Origin: Betaproteobacteria bacterium
GTDB taxonomy: Bacteria > Pseudomonadota > Gammaproteobacteria > Burkholderiales > Usitatibacteraceae
Reading direction: 5' to 3'
DNA length: 6,745 nt
Assembly: GCA_003105245.1 (NCBI GenBank)
Contig: PQAI01000283.1
Coordinates: 1,290-8,034 of the forward strand
Position numbers and translations under genes: made by a program. Below the pieces are notes generated by a model. It saw only the letters and a program-made list of their open reading frames with translations, searched no databases and had not been told where the DNA came from. Numbering within the stretch: position 1 is the first letter of the stretch; each line of letters opens with the position of its first letter. Positions 1 through 6,745 of the stretch are shown one piece after another.

Positions 1-968
<968 letters not shown>

Positions 969-991
969 TGCCTGCCCCGCTCCCCTGGCCC

Positions 992-3319
992 CTAGAAGAT
1001 CTGGTTCTTCACTTCCTCGGGGGGGCGCGCGGCATCGCGGCCCGCGCCGCCTTCCCCTCCGCTGCCGGGAAGCGATTCCTGGTAGAAGTACTCGATGGTC
1101 TTGCTGCGCCCGTCGGCCTCGCGCATCCCCGTGGCCGGATCGATGGCGACGGCGACGATGCCCTCGGGCGGCTCGGGGTCCGACTCCGGCTCGCCCTTGA
1201 GGACGCGCCCCATGTACGTCATCCACATCGGCAGCGCCGCGAATCCGCCCGTCTCGTTGGCGCCCATCGGCGCGGGGGTGTCGAAGCCGATCCAGGCCAC
1301 GGCCACGTGGGTGGCCTGGAATCCCGCGAACCAGGCGTCGATGTGGTCGTTCGTGGTGCCGGTCTTGCCCGCGAGGTCCTGGCGCCCGAGAGACATCGCC
1401 CTGGCCCCGGTGCCGATGCGGACCACGTCCCGCATGAGGCTCGTCATCAGGAAGGCGTTGCGGGGGTCGAGCACGCGCTCGGCGCTCTCGCCGGCCACCT
1501 CCGGCTTCGCCTCGTAGAGCGTGGTCCCGCGATTGTCGAGGATGCGCGTCACGAACCAGGGCTTCACCCGGTAGCCGCCGTTGGCGAAGGTCGCGTAGGC
1601 CCCCGCCATCTGGAGAGGGGTGACCGAGCCCGCCCCGAGCGCCATCGTCAGATAGGGCGGGTGGAGCTTCGGGTCGAAGCCGAACTTCTGGATGTAGTCC
1701 TGGGCGTAGTCCGGCCCGATGGCCTGGAGCAGGCGGATGGACACCATGTTCTTGGACTTGGCGATGGCCGTGCGAAGGCGCATGGGCCCCTCGTACTTGC
1801 CGTCGTAGTTCTTCGGCTCCCAGAGCTGCCCGCCGGTCTTGGCGGCATCGATCACGAAAGGCGCGTCGTTCAGGACCGTCGCCGGCGTGAACCCCTTCTC
1901 CAGGGCCGCCGAGTAGATGAACGGCTTGAAGCTCGATCCCGGCTGGCGCCAGGCCTGGGTCACGTGGTTGAACTTGTTGGCGTTGAAGTCGAACCCCCCC
2001 GCCAGCGCCCGGATGGCGCCGTTGGCGGGATCGAGGGCCACGAGAGCCGCCTCGATCTTCGGCACCTGGTAGATGGCCCAGGAGCCCTTCTCCCCGGGTT
2101 GCAGGCGGATCACCGCCCCGCGACGGATCGCGCGGTCCGGGTTGGACCGGTCGGCGAGCGCCCTGCCGGCGAACTTCAGCCCCTCGCCGGATATTCGGAC
2201 GGTGTCGCCGCGCCGCATGACGGCCACCACCTCCCGGGCGCTGGCCTCCAGGACCACGGCGGGCACCAGGTCGCCCACGGCGTCCCGGTCCTGAAGCGCT
2301 TCCTCGATCGCCTCGTCCAGCTCGGGCCCCGGGGCGGCCGGCAGGCTCACGTAGGCCTCGGGCCCCCGGTAACCGTGGCGCCGGTCGTACTCGAAGATGC
2401 CGTGCCGCAGACCGGCGTTGGCCGCCTCCTGGTCGCGCCGCCGGATGCTCGTCTCCACCCGGATGCCGCTCACGTAGGCCGACTCGCCGTACTGCTCGAA
2501 GACGGCCGCGCGCGCCATTTCCGCCACGTATTCCGCCTTCAGGGCGAAGGTGTCGCGCTGGTGGGGATTGAGCCGCAGGGGCTCGGCGAGCGCCCGCTTG
2601 TAGTCCTCGGCCGACAGCCACCCGACCTCGTTCATCCGCCGCAGCACGTACTGCTGCCGTTGCTGCGCGCGCTTGGGATTCACGAACGGGTTCTGGCGCG
2701 ACGGGGCCTGGGGCAGCCCGGCGAGCATGGCGGCCTCGGCGGCGGTGAGCTCGGCGAGGCTCTTCCCGAAATAGACGTTGGCGGCCGAGGCGAACCCGTA
2801 GGCGCGGCTGCCCAGGAAGATCTGGTTCACGTACAGCTCGAGGATCTGGTCCTTGCCGAGGCTCGCCTCGATCTTGAAGGAGAGCAGGACCTCCGAGAGC
2901 TTCCGGGCGATCGTCTTCTCGCGGGTGAGGAAGAAGGTCCGGGCGACCTGCATCGTGATGGTGCTCGCGCCCTCCCGCCGTCCCTGCAGGTTGGCGATCG
3001 CCGCCCGGGCCACGCCGGCGAAATCGACCCCCCCGTGCTGGTAGAAGCGGTCGTCTTCAGCGGCCAGGATGGCGTGCTTCATGACGGCCGGGACGTCCTC
3101 GATCTTGACCACCGCCCGCTTCTCCTCGCCGAATTCCCCGATCAGCTCCCCCTCGGCGCTGTAGACGCGCAGCGGGATCTTGGGCCGGTAGTCGGTCAGC
3201 GCCTCGAGCGAGGGCAGGTTCGGCCATAAAAGGATGACGGTGAGCGCCCCCACCCCGGCGGCCACGAACACCAGGGTCGCGGCGATCAGGGAAGGGTAGA
3301 ACCACCAACGGGAAGTCAT
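992..3319 (-). CDS. mrcA: Penicillin-binding protein 1A, bifunctional transglycosylase/transpeptidase
   Basis: This class A PBP polymerises lipid II into glycan strands and cross-links their peptides on the periplasmic face of the inner membrane. From the ATG at 3319 it has 775 residues, a usual length for PBP1A. Residues about 6-32 form the single membrane anchor. The GT51 domain follows, with motif EDDRFYQHGG (Glu88 is the predicted catalytic acid), GASTITMQ near 117-124, and RKLSEVLLSFKIE. A middle OB-like region covers roughly 280-410. The transpeptidase domain carries SSFK (nucleophile Ser462), SKN (522-524) and KTGT (652-655). The C-terminus is a Gly/Pro/Glu-rich tail ending EEVKNQIF. 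All catalytic motifs are intact. An in-frame TTG at 3346 would add nine residues and has a better Shine-Dalgarno sequence, so the start is uncertain. The gene is also called ponA. It is divergent from pilM and followed by the hypothetical gene. Confidence 0.97.
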   Translation of the reverse strand: MTSRWWFYPSLIAATLVFVAAGVGALTVILLWPNLPSLEALTDYRPKIPLRVYSAEGELIGEFGEEKRAVVKIEDVPAVMKHAILAAEDDRFYQHGGVDFAGVARAAIANLQGRREGASTITMQVARTFFLTREKTIARKLSEVLLSFKIEASLGKDQILELYVNQIFLGSRAYGFASAANVYFGKSLAELTAAEAAMLAGLPQAPSRQNPFVNPKRAQQRQQYVLRRMNEVGWLSAEDYKRALAEPLRLNPHQRDTFALKAEYVAEMARAAVFEQYGESAYVSGIRVETSIRRRDQEAANAGLRHGIFEYDRRHGYRGPEAYVSLPAAPGPELDEAIEEALQDRDAVGDLVPAVVLEASAREVVAVMRRGDTVRISGEGLKFAGRALADRSNPDRAIRRGAVIRLQPGEKGSWAIYQVPKIEAALVALDPANGAIRALAGGFDFNANKFNHVTQAWRQPGSSFKPFIYSAALEKGFTPATVLNDAPFVIDAAKTGGQLWEPKNYDGKYEGPMRLRTAIAKSKNMVSIRLLQAIGPDYAQDYIQKFGFDPKLHPPYLTMALGAGSVTPLQMAGAYATFANGGYRVKPWFVTRILDNRGTTLYEAKPEVAGESAERVLDPRNAFLMTSLMRDVVRIGTGARAMSLGRQDLAGKTGTTNDHIDAWFAGFQATHVAVAWIGFDTPAPMGANETGGFAALPMWMTYMGRVLKGEPESDPEPPEGIVAVAIDPATGMREADGRSKTIEYFYQESLPGSGGEGGAGRDAARPPEEVKNQIF

Positions 3320-3355
3320 GGGCGGGCGGGCTTGGCGGCAGGGCAAACGATCCGG

Positions 3356-3360
3356 TCCCC
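3356..3360 (-). promoter_or_regulatory. Possible Shine-Dalgarno GGGGA favouring a TTG start for mrcA at 3346
   Basis: On the minus strand GGGGA lies 9 nt before an in-frame TTG at 3346-3344. The ATG at 3319 is preceded by a C-rich stretch with no purine-rich site. If the TTG is used, PBP1A gains the short N-terminal cytoplasmic extension MPCRQARPP before the membrane anchor. The annotated start stays at the ATG because ATG is the commoner codon and a short cytoplasmic tail is normal for the family. Confidence 0.4.
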
Positions 3361-3384
3361 GCCGGGCGGGGAAAAGCGAGTGAC

Positions 3385-3413
3385 ATTATAGACGGCCGGG
3401 GGTTCCGGAGCCC
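3385..3413 (-). promoter_or_regulatory. Predicted sigma-70 promoter of mrcA
   Basis: The minus strand reads a perfect -10 hexamer TATAAT (3390-3385). The hexamer at a 17-nt spacing is GGGCTC (3413-3408), which does not resemble TTGACA, and there is no extended -10 TG. Transcription would start near 3378, leaving a leader of about 30-60 nt depending on which start codon is used. The weak -35 suggests either low basal strength or help from an activator. The hypothetical gene downstream would be on the same transcript. Confidence 0.6.
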
Positions 3414-3415
3414 TC
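3398..3415. repeat. Imperfect dyad over the mrcA -35 region, possible operator
   Basis: GGGGGTTCCGGAGCCCTC is an 18-nt dyad centred on TCCGGA, with seven of nine positions symmetric. As RNA, the two mismatched positions become G-U wobbles. It lies between the two divergent promoters and covers the place where the mrcA -35 element should be. A regulator site is an inference; in GC-rich DNA such a dyad can also arise by chance. Confidence 0.3.
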
Positions 3416-3427
3416 CCGACAAAATGC

Positions 3428-3456
3428 TTTACACTCCTAGGACTTGTTGCTAGCAT
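3428..3456 (+). promoter_or_regulatory. Predicted sigma-70 promoter of the pilMNOPQ operon
   Basis: TTTACA (3428-3433, five of six to the -35 consensus), a 17-nt spacer and TAGCAT (3451-3456, four of six to the -10 consensus) form a good sigma-70 promoter in a locally AT-richer island. Transcription would start near 3462-3464 and leave a leader of about 33 nt before the pilM ATG. The spacer holds the perfect palindrome TCCTAGGA (3435-3442), and GCTAGC (3449-3454) overlaps the -10. I see no sigma-54 GG-N10-GC element. Confidence 0.6.
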
Positions 3457-3495
3457 CTAAAGTAGATTCTTCGCAGTGGGTGCTAAGCCTCCACC

Positions 3496-4593
3496 ATGCT
3501 TAAAGAAAAACTCGCTGATCAATTCGACTTCCTGAAGGCCAAGACGCCGCCGCTCATCGGCTGCGACATCAGCTCGTCTTCCGTGAAGATGGTCGAGATC
3601 GCGGAAGCAGGGCGGAACGTCTATCGCGTCGAGCGCTATGCGATCGAGCCGCTGCCCAAGGACACGGTGGTGGACGGCAACATCGCCAACATCGAGGCGG
3701 CGGGCGAGGCCATCAAGCGCGCCCACAAGAACCTCGGGTCCCGGATCAAGAACGTCGCCATGGCCCTGCCCGCGGCTGCCGTGATCACCAAGAAGGTGAT
3801 CCTCCCCGGCAACCAGCGCGAGGAGGACATGGAGGTCCAGGTCCAGAGCGAGGCCAACCAGTACATCCCCTTCTCCCTGGACGAGGTGAACCTCGACTTC
3901 CAGGTCCTCGGCCCCGCCCCCTCGGGCGAGGACGAGGTCGAGGTGCTCATCGCCGCCTCGCGCAAGGAAAAGATCGAGGACCGCGTGGCCGCCGCCGAGG
4001 CCGCGGGACTCAAGACGATCGTCATGGACGTCGAGTCCTACGCCTCCCAGTGCGCCTTCGAGCTGATCTGCGAGGGCTCCTCCGGGGTCAAGGAGAGCGA
4101 CGTCACCGTGATCGTGGACATCGGCGCCACCGTCACCCGGGTGTCGGTGCTGCACAACGGCCAGACGGTCTACACGCGCGAGCAGCAGATCGGCGGCAAC
4201 CAGCTCACGCAGGACATCGCCCGGGCCTTCGACATGCCGCCCGAGGAGGCGGAGGCGGCCAAGCGGGTGGGCAGCCTTCCCGAGAACTTCGGCCCGGACG
4301 TGCTGGCGCCCTTCAACGAGAAGATCGTCCTCGAGATCCAGCGGGCGCTGCAGTTCTTCTTCACCTCCACCCAGTTCAACAAGGTCGACCACATCCTGCT
4401 CACCGGCGGCTGCGCCATGCTCGACGGGCTCGAGGAGATGGTGGCCCAGCGCACCCAGGTCCACACCCTGGTCGCCAACCCGTTCGCCAACATGGCGCTT
4501 TCCTCCAAGATCAAGCCCCGCCAGCTCACCCTGGACGCCCCGTCGCTCATGGTGGCCTGCGGACTCGCGATGCGGAGGTTCGACCCGTCATGA
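3496..4593 (+). CDS. pilM: Type IV pilus assembly protein PilM, actin-like ATPase
   Basis: This 365-residue protein, close to the roughly 355 residues usual for the family, is the cytoplasmic FtsA/actin-like member of the pilus alignment complex. It binds nucleotide and holds the N-terminal tail of PilN. The actin-fold signatures are phosphate-1 IGCDISSSSVKMVEI (21-35), phosphate-2 VDIGATVTRVSVL (207-219) and the adenosine motif LLTGGCAMLDGL (301-312). The QYIPFSLDEVNLDFQVLG stretch (123-139) is also typical of PilM. There is no signal peptide or membrane segment. An in-frame TAA at 3484-3486 makes the ATG at 3496 the first possible start. No convincing Shine-Dalgarno sequence precedes it. 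PilM heads the operon and overlaps pilN by 4 nt. Confidence 0.97.
   Translation: MLKEKLADQFDFLKAKTPPLIGCDISSSSVKMVEIAEAGRNVYRVERYAIEPLPKDTVVDGNIANIEAAGEAIKRAHKNLGSRIKNVAMALPAAAVITKKVILPGNQREEDMEVQVQSEANQYIPFSLDEVNLDFQVLGPAPSGEDEVEVLIAASRKEKIEDRVAAAEAAGLKTIVMDVESYASQCAFELICEGSSGVKESDVTVIVDIGATVTRVSVLHNGQTVYTREQQIGGNQLTQDIARAFDMPPEEAEAAKRVGSLPENFGPDVLAPFNEKIVLEIQRALQFFFTSTQFNKVDHILLTGGCAMLDGLEEMVAQRTQVHTLVANPFANMALSSKIKPRQLTLDAPSLMVACGLAMRRFDPS
4574..4579 (+). promoter_or_regulatory. Shine-Dalgarno of pilN inside pilM
   Basis: GGAGGT sits 10 nt before the pilN ATG and within the last codons of pilM. It is the closest match to the anti-Shine-Dalgarno consensus among the pil genes here, and supports the ATG at 4590 as the pilN start. 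Confidence 0.7.
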
Positions 4594-5207
4594 TCCGCGT
4601 CAACCTGCTCCCCCACCGGGAGGAGAAGCGCAAGCGCCGGCAGCAGCAGTTCCTCGGCATCGCGGTCTTCTCGGTCATCCTCGGCCTCGTGGTCGCCGGC
4701 GCCGTCTGGTTCTTCCTCGACCAGCAGGTCGAGCAGCAGGCCGCGAACGTCGCCTACATGAAGGGCGAGATCGCCAAGCTGGATAAGCAGATCGAGGAGA
4801 TCCGCAAGATCCGCGAGGAAACGGCCTCGCTGCTCGCCAAGAAGCAGGTCGTGGAAGGGCTGCAGAGCAACCGCTCGGAGCCCGTCCAGCTCCTCGACCA
4901 GCTGCTGCGCCAGCTTCCCGAGGGCATCTACCTCAAGCAGGTCAAGCAGACAGGCGTCAAGGTCAACGTCGTCGGCTACGCGCAGTCCAACGCCCGCGTG
5001 TCGACCCTCATGCGCAACCTCGGGGCCTCTCCCTACCTCGAGAACCCCGAGCTCCTCGAGATCAAGGCCGTGCTGCTGGACAACAACCCCAACAAGCGGG
5101 TCAACGAGTTCAGCATGAACATCTCCGTCAAGCGCGCCAAGGCCGAGGAAACGAAGGGCGCGGCCAGGAAGGCGGCCGACGCGAACCCGGCGGGGGCCAA
5201 GAAATGA
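4590..5207 (+). CDS. pilN: Type IV pilus inner-membrane protein PilN
   Basis: PilN is a 205-residue bitopic protein of the pilus alignment complex. It connects cytoplasmic PilM to periplasmic PilO and PilP. The cytoplasmic N-terminus IRVNLLPHREEKRKRR (2-17) is the conserved PilM-docking peptide followed by a positive patch. The membrane segment spans about 22-43 (LGIAVFSVILGLVVAGAVWF). A charged coiled coil runs from about 44 to 90, and a small ferredoxin-like domain from about 97 to 182. The last 20 or so residues are rich in Ala, Lys and Glu and end GAKK. The start is fixed by ATGA overlapping the pilM stop and by GGAGGT upstream. The next gene, pilO, starts inside its stop codon. PilN and PilO form heterodimers in characterised systems, and the adjacent, coupled genes fit that. 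Confidence 0.97.
   Translation: MIRVNLLPHREEKRKRRQQQFLGIAVFSVILGLVVAGAVWFFLDQQVEQQAANVAYMKGEIAKLDKQIEEIRKIREETASLLAKKQVVEGLQSNRSEPVQLLDQLLRQLPEGIYLKQVKQTGVKVNVVGYAQSNARVSTLMRNLGASPYLENPELLEIKAVLLDNNPNKRVNEFSMNISVKRAKAEETKGAARKAADANPAGAKK
5192..5207 (+). repeat. 16-nt direct repeat, copy 1, at the pilN/pilO junction
   Basis: GGGGGCCAAGAAATGA occurs here and again, identically, at 5833-5848. It contains a G-rich Shine-Dalgarno-like run 7 nt before the ATG, the last codons of the upstream gene (Ala-Lys-Lys) and the ATGA stop/start overlap. Confidence 0.85.
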
Positions 5208-5848
5208 ACCTGCTCGACGAACTGCGGACACTCGATCCCAAGCAGCCGGGAAACTGGCCGTGGCCGATCAAGATCGGCGCGTTCATCCTCGCCTTCGTGG
5301 CCATCCAGGTCGCGGCCTTCTTCCTGCTCTGGCAGGGCCAGAACGACGCCATCGAGGCCGGGCGCCTCGAGGTGGACAAGCAGAAGCAGGCATTCCTCGA
5401 GAAGAAGAAGCTGGCGGTGAACCTCGAGGCCTACAAGCAGCAGCGCGCGGAGATCGAGCAGTCCTTCGGCGCGCTCCTCAAGCAGCTGCCCAACAAGAGC
5501 GAGATGGACGCGCTGCTCATCGACATCAACCAGGCGGGCCTGGGCCGCGGCCTCGCCTTCGAGCTCTTCAAGCCCAGCCAGCAGGAGAACTTCACCGAGT
5601 TCTACGCGGAGCTCCCGGTCAACCTCAAGGTCACCGGCAACTACCACGACCTCGGCGCGTTCGCGAGCGACGTGGCCAAGATGCCGCGCATCGTGCTCCT
5701 CACCGACGTGAAGATCGACCCGCCCGGCAAGGAAGGCACCCTCTCCATGGAGGCGGTGGCCAAGACCTACCGCTACCTCGACGAGGAGGAGGTCGCCAAG
5801 CAGAAGAAGGCGGCGAAGGACAAGGCCGCCAAGGGGGCCAAGAAATGA
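5204..5848 (+). CDS. pilO: Type IV pilus inner-membrane protein PilO
   Basis: PilO is a 214-residue bitopic protein, slightly longer than the roughly 205-210 residues usual for the family. It partners PilN in the inner membrane and recruits PilP, and helps set pilus extension and retraction. A short cytoplasmic N-terminus contains NWPWPIKI, typical of PilO. The membrane segment is about 23-43 (KIGAFILAFVAIQVAAFFLL). A long coiled coil follows at about 48-95, then a ferredoxin-like domain at about 100-192. The KPSQQENFTEFYAELPVNLK and VTGNYHDLGAFASDVAKM stretches match the family well. The tail (194-214) is rich in Lys and Ala and ends KGAKK. The gene starts in the pilN stop codon and ends in the pilP start codon, each with a 4-nt overlap. 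Confidence 0.97.
   Translation: MNLLDELRTLDPKQPGNWPWPIKIGAFILAFVAIQVAAFFLLWQGQNDAIEAGRLEVDKQKQAFLEKKKLAVNLEAYKQQRAEIEQSFGALLKQLPNKSEMDALLIDINQAGLGRGLAFELFKPSQQENFTEFYAELPVNLKVTGNYHDLGAFASDVAKMPRIVLLTDVKIDPPGKEGTLSMEAVAKTYRYLDEEEVAKQKKAAKDKAAKGAKK
5833..5848 (+). repeat. 16-nt direct repeat, copy 2, at the pilO/pilP junction
   Basis: This is the exact second copy of GGGGGCCAAGAAATGA, placed identically relative to the ATGA overlap as the copy at 5192-5207. It provides the likely ribosome-binding G run for pilP and the Gly-Ala-Lys-Lys end of PilO. Confidence 0.85.
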
Positions 5849-6369
5849 CGCGCTGGATCCTCCTGCCCGCCGCGGCGCTCGCGCTCGCCTCGTGCAGCTC
5901 GGAGATCGACGAGCTGCGCCAGTTCGTCAAGGATTCCGAGAAGAGCCTGCCGCGCAAGATCGAGGCGCTTCCGGCCGTGAAGCCCTTCGAGCCGTTCACC
6001 TACGAGGGCTTCGACCTGCCTGACCCGTTCAAGCCCCGCAAGATCACGTCCAAGGAAGGCGGCGGGGGCGGGCTCGCGCCCGACCTCAACCGGCGCAAGG
6101 AGCCGCTCGAGGCCTTCCCCCTGGAGCAGCTGAAGATGGTGGGCACGCTTCAGCAGGGACCCGAAATGTTCGCCATCGTGCGGGCGGAAAAGACTCTGTA
6201 TCGCGTGAAGAAGGGCAACTACATGGGGCAGAACTTCGGCCTCATCACCGACGTCACGGATGCGGAGATCAAGCTCAAGGAAATCGTCCAGGACAGCGCC
6301 GGCGACTGGGCCGAGCGGCAGAGCGTACTGCCGCTACTCGAGGAGACCGGCAAAGGGGATAGAAAGTGA
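5845..6369 (+). CDS. pilP: Type IV pilus biogenesis lipoprotein PilP
   Basis: PilP is a 174-residue lipoprotein, about the usual family length, that joins the PilN/PilO pair to the secretin PilQ. The start MTRWILLPAAALALASC is a lipoprotein signal peptide with lipobox LASC, so Cys17 would be acylated. Residues 18 and 19 are Ser, not Asp, so the sequence does not carry the simple Asp+2 inner-membrane retention signal; in characterised systems PilP works at the inner membrane. An extended region follows with FEPFTYEGFDLPDPFKPRK (48-66), a family signature, and a GGGGG linker at 72-76. The compact C-terminal beta domain covers about 90-165, with LEQLKMVGTL and VKKGNYMGQNFGLI, and is the part expected to bind the PilQ N0 domain. 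The start lies in the pilO stop; the end overlaps the pilQ GTG. Confidence 0.96.
   Translation: MTRWILLPAAALALASCSSEIDELRQFVKDSEKSLPRKIEALPAVKPFEPFTYEGFDLPDPFKPRKITSKEGGGGGLAPDLNRRKEPLEAFPLEQLKMVGTLQQGPEMFAIVRAEKTLYRVKKGNYMGQNFGLITDVTDAEIKLKEIVQDSAGDWAERQSVLPLLEETGKGDRK
6354..6359 (+). promoter_or_regulatory. Shine-Dalgarno deciding the GTG start of pilQ
   Basis: AGGGGA lies 6 nt before the GTG at 6366, inside the end of pilP. It supports the GTG start, which also puts the complete signal peptide in frame. Confidence 0.7.
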
Positions 6370-6745
6370 CCTCCAACTTCTTCCGCATCCGAACCTCCGG
6401 CGCGCTTCCGGCCGCCCTCACGGCGCTCGCTCTCGCGCTCGCCGCCCCGCTCGCCTGGGCGCAGGGCGCGGCCAAGAATGTGGTCGAGTCCATCAGCTTC
6501 TCCTCGGTCCAGGGCGGCAAGATCCTGGTCAAGGTGGGGATGAAGGAGCCGCTCGCGGCCCTGCCGCAGAGCTTCGCGGTCACCAATCCCGCGCGCATCG
6601 CGATCGACATTCCCGACGCCACCAGCGGGCTGGCCAAGACCCAGGTCGAGGCGGGCGAAGGCGACCTGAAGAGCGTCTCCGTCGTCCAGACCGCCAACCG
6701 CACGCGCCTGGTCATGAACCTCGCGCGCAGCCTCACCTACACCGC
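6366..6745 (+). CDS. pilQ: Type IV pilus outer-membrane secretin PilQ, N-terminal part, cut by window edge
   Basis: About 126 residues are present of a protein that normally has about 700. PilQ multimerises into the outer-membrane channel through which the pilus passes. From the GTG start, residues 1-32 form a Sec signal peptide: basic residues at 7 and 9, an Ala/Leu-rich core, and a probable cleavage after AWA (30-32). The mature start begins QGAAKN. Residues about 36-126 (VESISFSSVQGGKILVKV, then ARIAIDIPDA, and LKSVSVVQTANRTRLVMNL) are an AMIN domain, which in secretins and AmiC binds peptidoglycan and localises the protein. The N0, KH-like N1 and secretin domains lie beyond the window. 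The GTG overlaps the pilP stop as GTGA, and AGGGGA lies 6 nt upstream. Confidence 0.95.
   Translation, partial: MTSNFFRIRTSGALPAALTALALALAAPLAWAQGAAKNVVESISFSSVQGGKILVKVGMKEPLAALPQSFAVTNPARIAIDIPDATSGLAKTQVEAGEGDLKSVSVVQTANRTRLVMNLARSLTYT

Noticed and set aside
969..2621. Long open stretch in frame upstream of the hypothetical gene, which would make it a 752-residue protein
   Set aside because: The upstream part is an out-of-frame reading of mrcA, rich in Arg, Gly, Pro and Ala as expected from GC-rich shadow frames, while mrcA itself has every catalytic motif. It is not a fusion.
1307..3229. 640-codon plus-strand open frame antisense to mrcA
   Set aside because: The translation is Val/Leu/Gly/Arg/His-rich low-complexity sequence with no recognisable domain, and mirrors the codon bias of mrcA on the other strand.
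3398..3415. Intrinsic terminator between the divergent genes
   Set aside because: The dyad has no following T run on either strand, and both flanking genes read away from it, so a terminator would have nothing to end.
3484..3498. CCACCATG before pilM as a eukaryotic Kozak sequence
   Set aside because: The surrounding genes are clearly bacterial with overlapping operon junctions, so the match is chance.
4050..4589. In-frame extension of pilN upstream into pilM, giving a 385-residue protein
   Set aside because: The extra residues are Arg/Gly/Ala-rich nonsense in a shifted pilM frame. The conserved IRVNLLPHR start, GGAGGT and ATGA overlap place the start at 4590.
3457..5231. Long minus-strand open frames antisense to pilM, pilN and pilO
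   Set aside because: They are Leu/Asp/Val/Gly-rich mirror images of strongly biased coding sequence, with no motifs or plausible starts.
5260..5844. Upstream extension of pilP through pilO, giving a 369-residue protein
   Set aside because: The lipoprotein signal peptide begins at 5845, and the upstream part is a shifted reading of pilO.

Overview
The window looks like chromosome from a high-GC proteobacterium, most likely a betaproteobacterium. The evidence is the strongly G/C-biased third codon positions, the gene order (class A penicillin-binding protein divergent from pilMNOPQ, an arrangement widespread in Beta- and Gammaproteobacteria) and a betaproteobacterial flavour to the PBP1A and PilM proteins. 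I cannot name a genus. Nothing points to a phage, insertion sequence, CRISPR array, tRNA or rRNA.

Layout. Positions 1-366 (+) hold the 3' end of hemB (delta-aminolevulinic acid dehydratase, haem synthesis). It converges tail to tail with a minus-strand pair: mrcA/ponA (PBP1A, 3319 down to 992) followed after 23 nt by a small gene of unproven function (968 down to 363). The small gene resembles a nucleotidyltransferase fold that has lost its catalytic acids. The hemB stop and the small gene's stop share one CTAG palindrome. Positions 3320-3495 are the only real intergenic region. It carries two divergent promoter candidates, one for mrcA with a perfect TATAAT and one for pilM (TTTACA, 17 nt, TAGCAT), with a dyad between them.

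From 3496 to the right edge (+) lies the type IV pilus alignment operon: pilM, pilN, pilO, pilP and the start of pilQ. All four junctions are 4-nt stop/start overlaps (ATGA three times, GTGA once), so the genes are probably translationally coupled.

How the genes work together: PilM (cytoplasmic, actin-like) binds the PilN N-terminal tail. PilN and PilO are single-pass inner-membrane partners. PilP is a lipoprotein that links PilN/PilO to the outer-membrane secretin PilQ, whose AMIN domain binds peptidoglycan. PBP1A builds the peptidoglycan that this machine must cross. hemB is an unrelated neighbour.

I did not find a previously undescribed system; the window is mostly conserved housekeeping and pilus DNA. 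The points most worth a second look are the degenerate nucleotidyltransferase-like gene behind mrcA, the compact divergent promoter with a dyad over the mrcA -35 region, the pilM start without a Shine-Dalgarno sequence, and an exact 16-nt repeat at two pil gene junctions.
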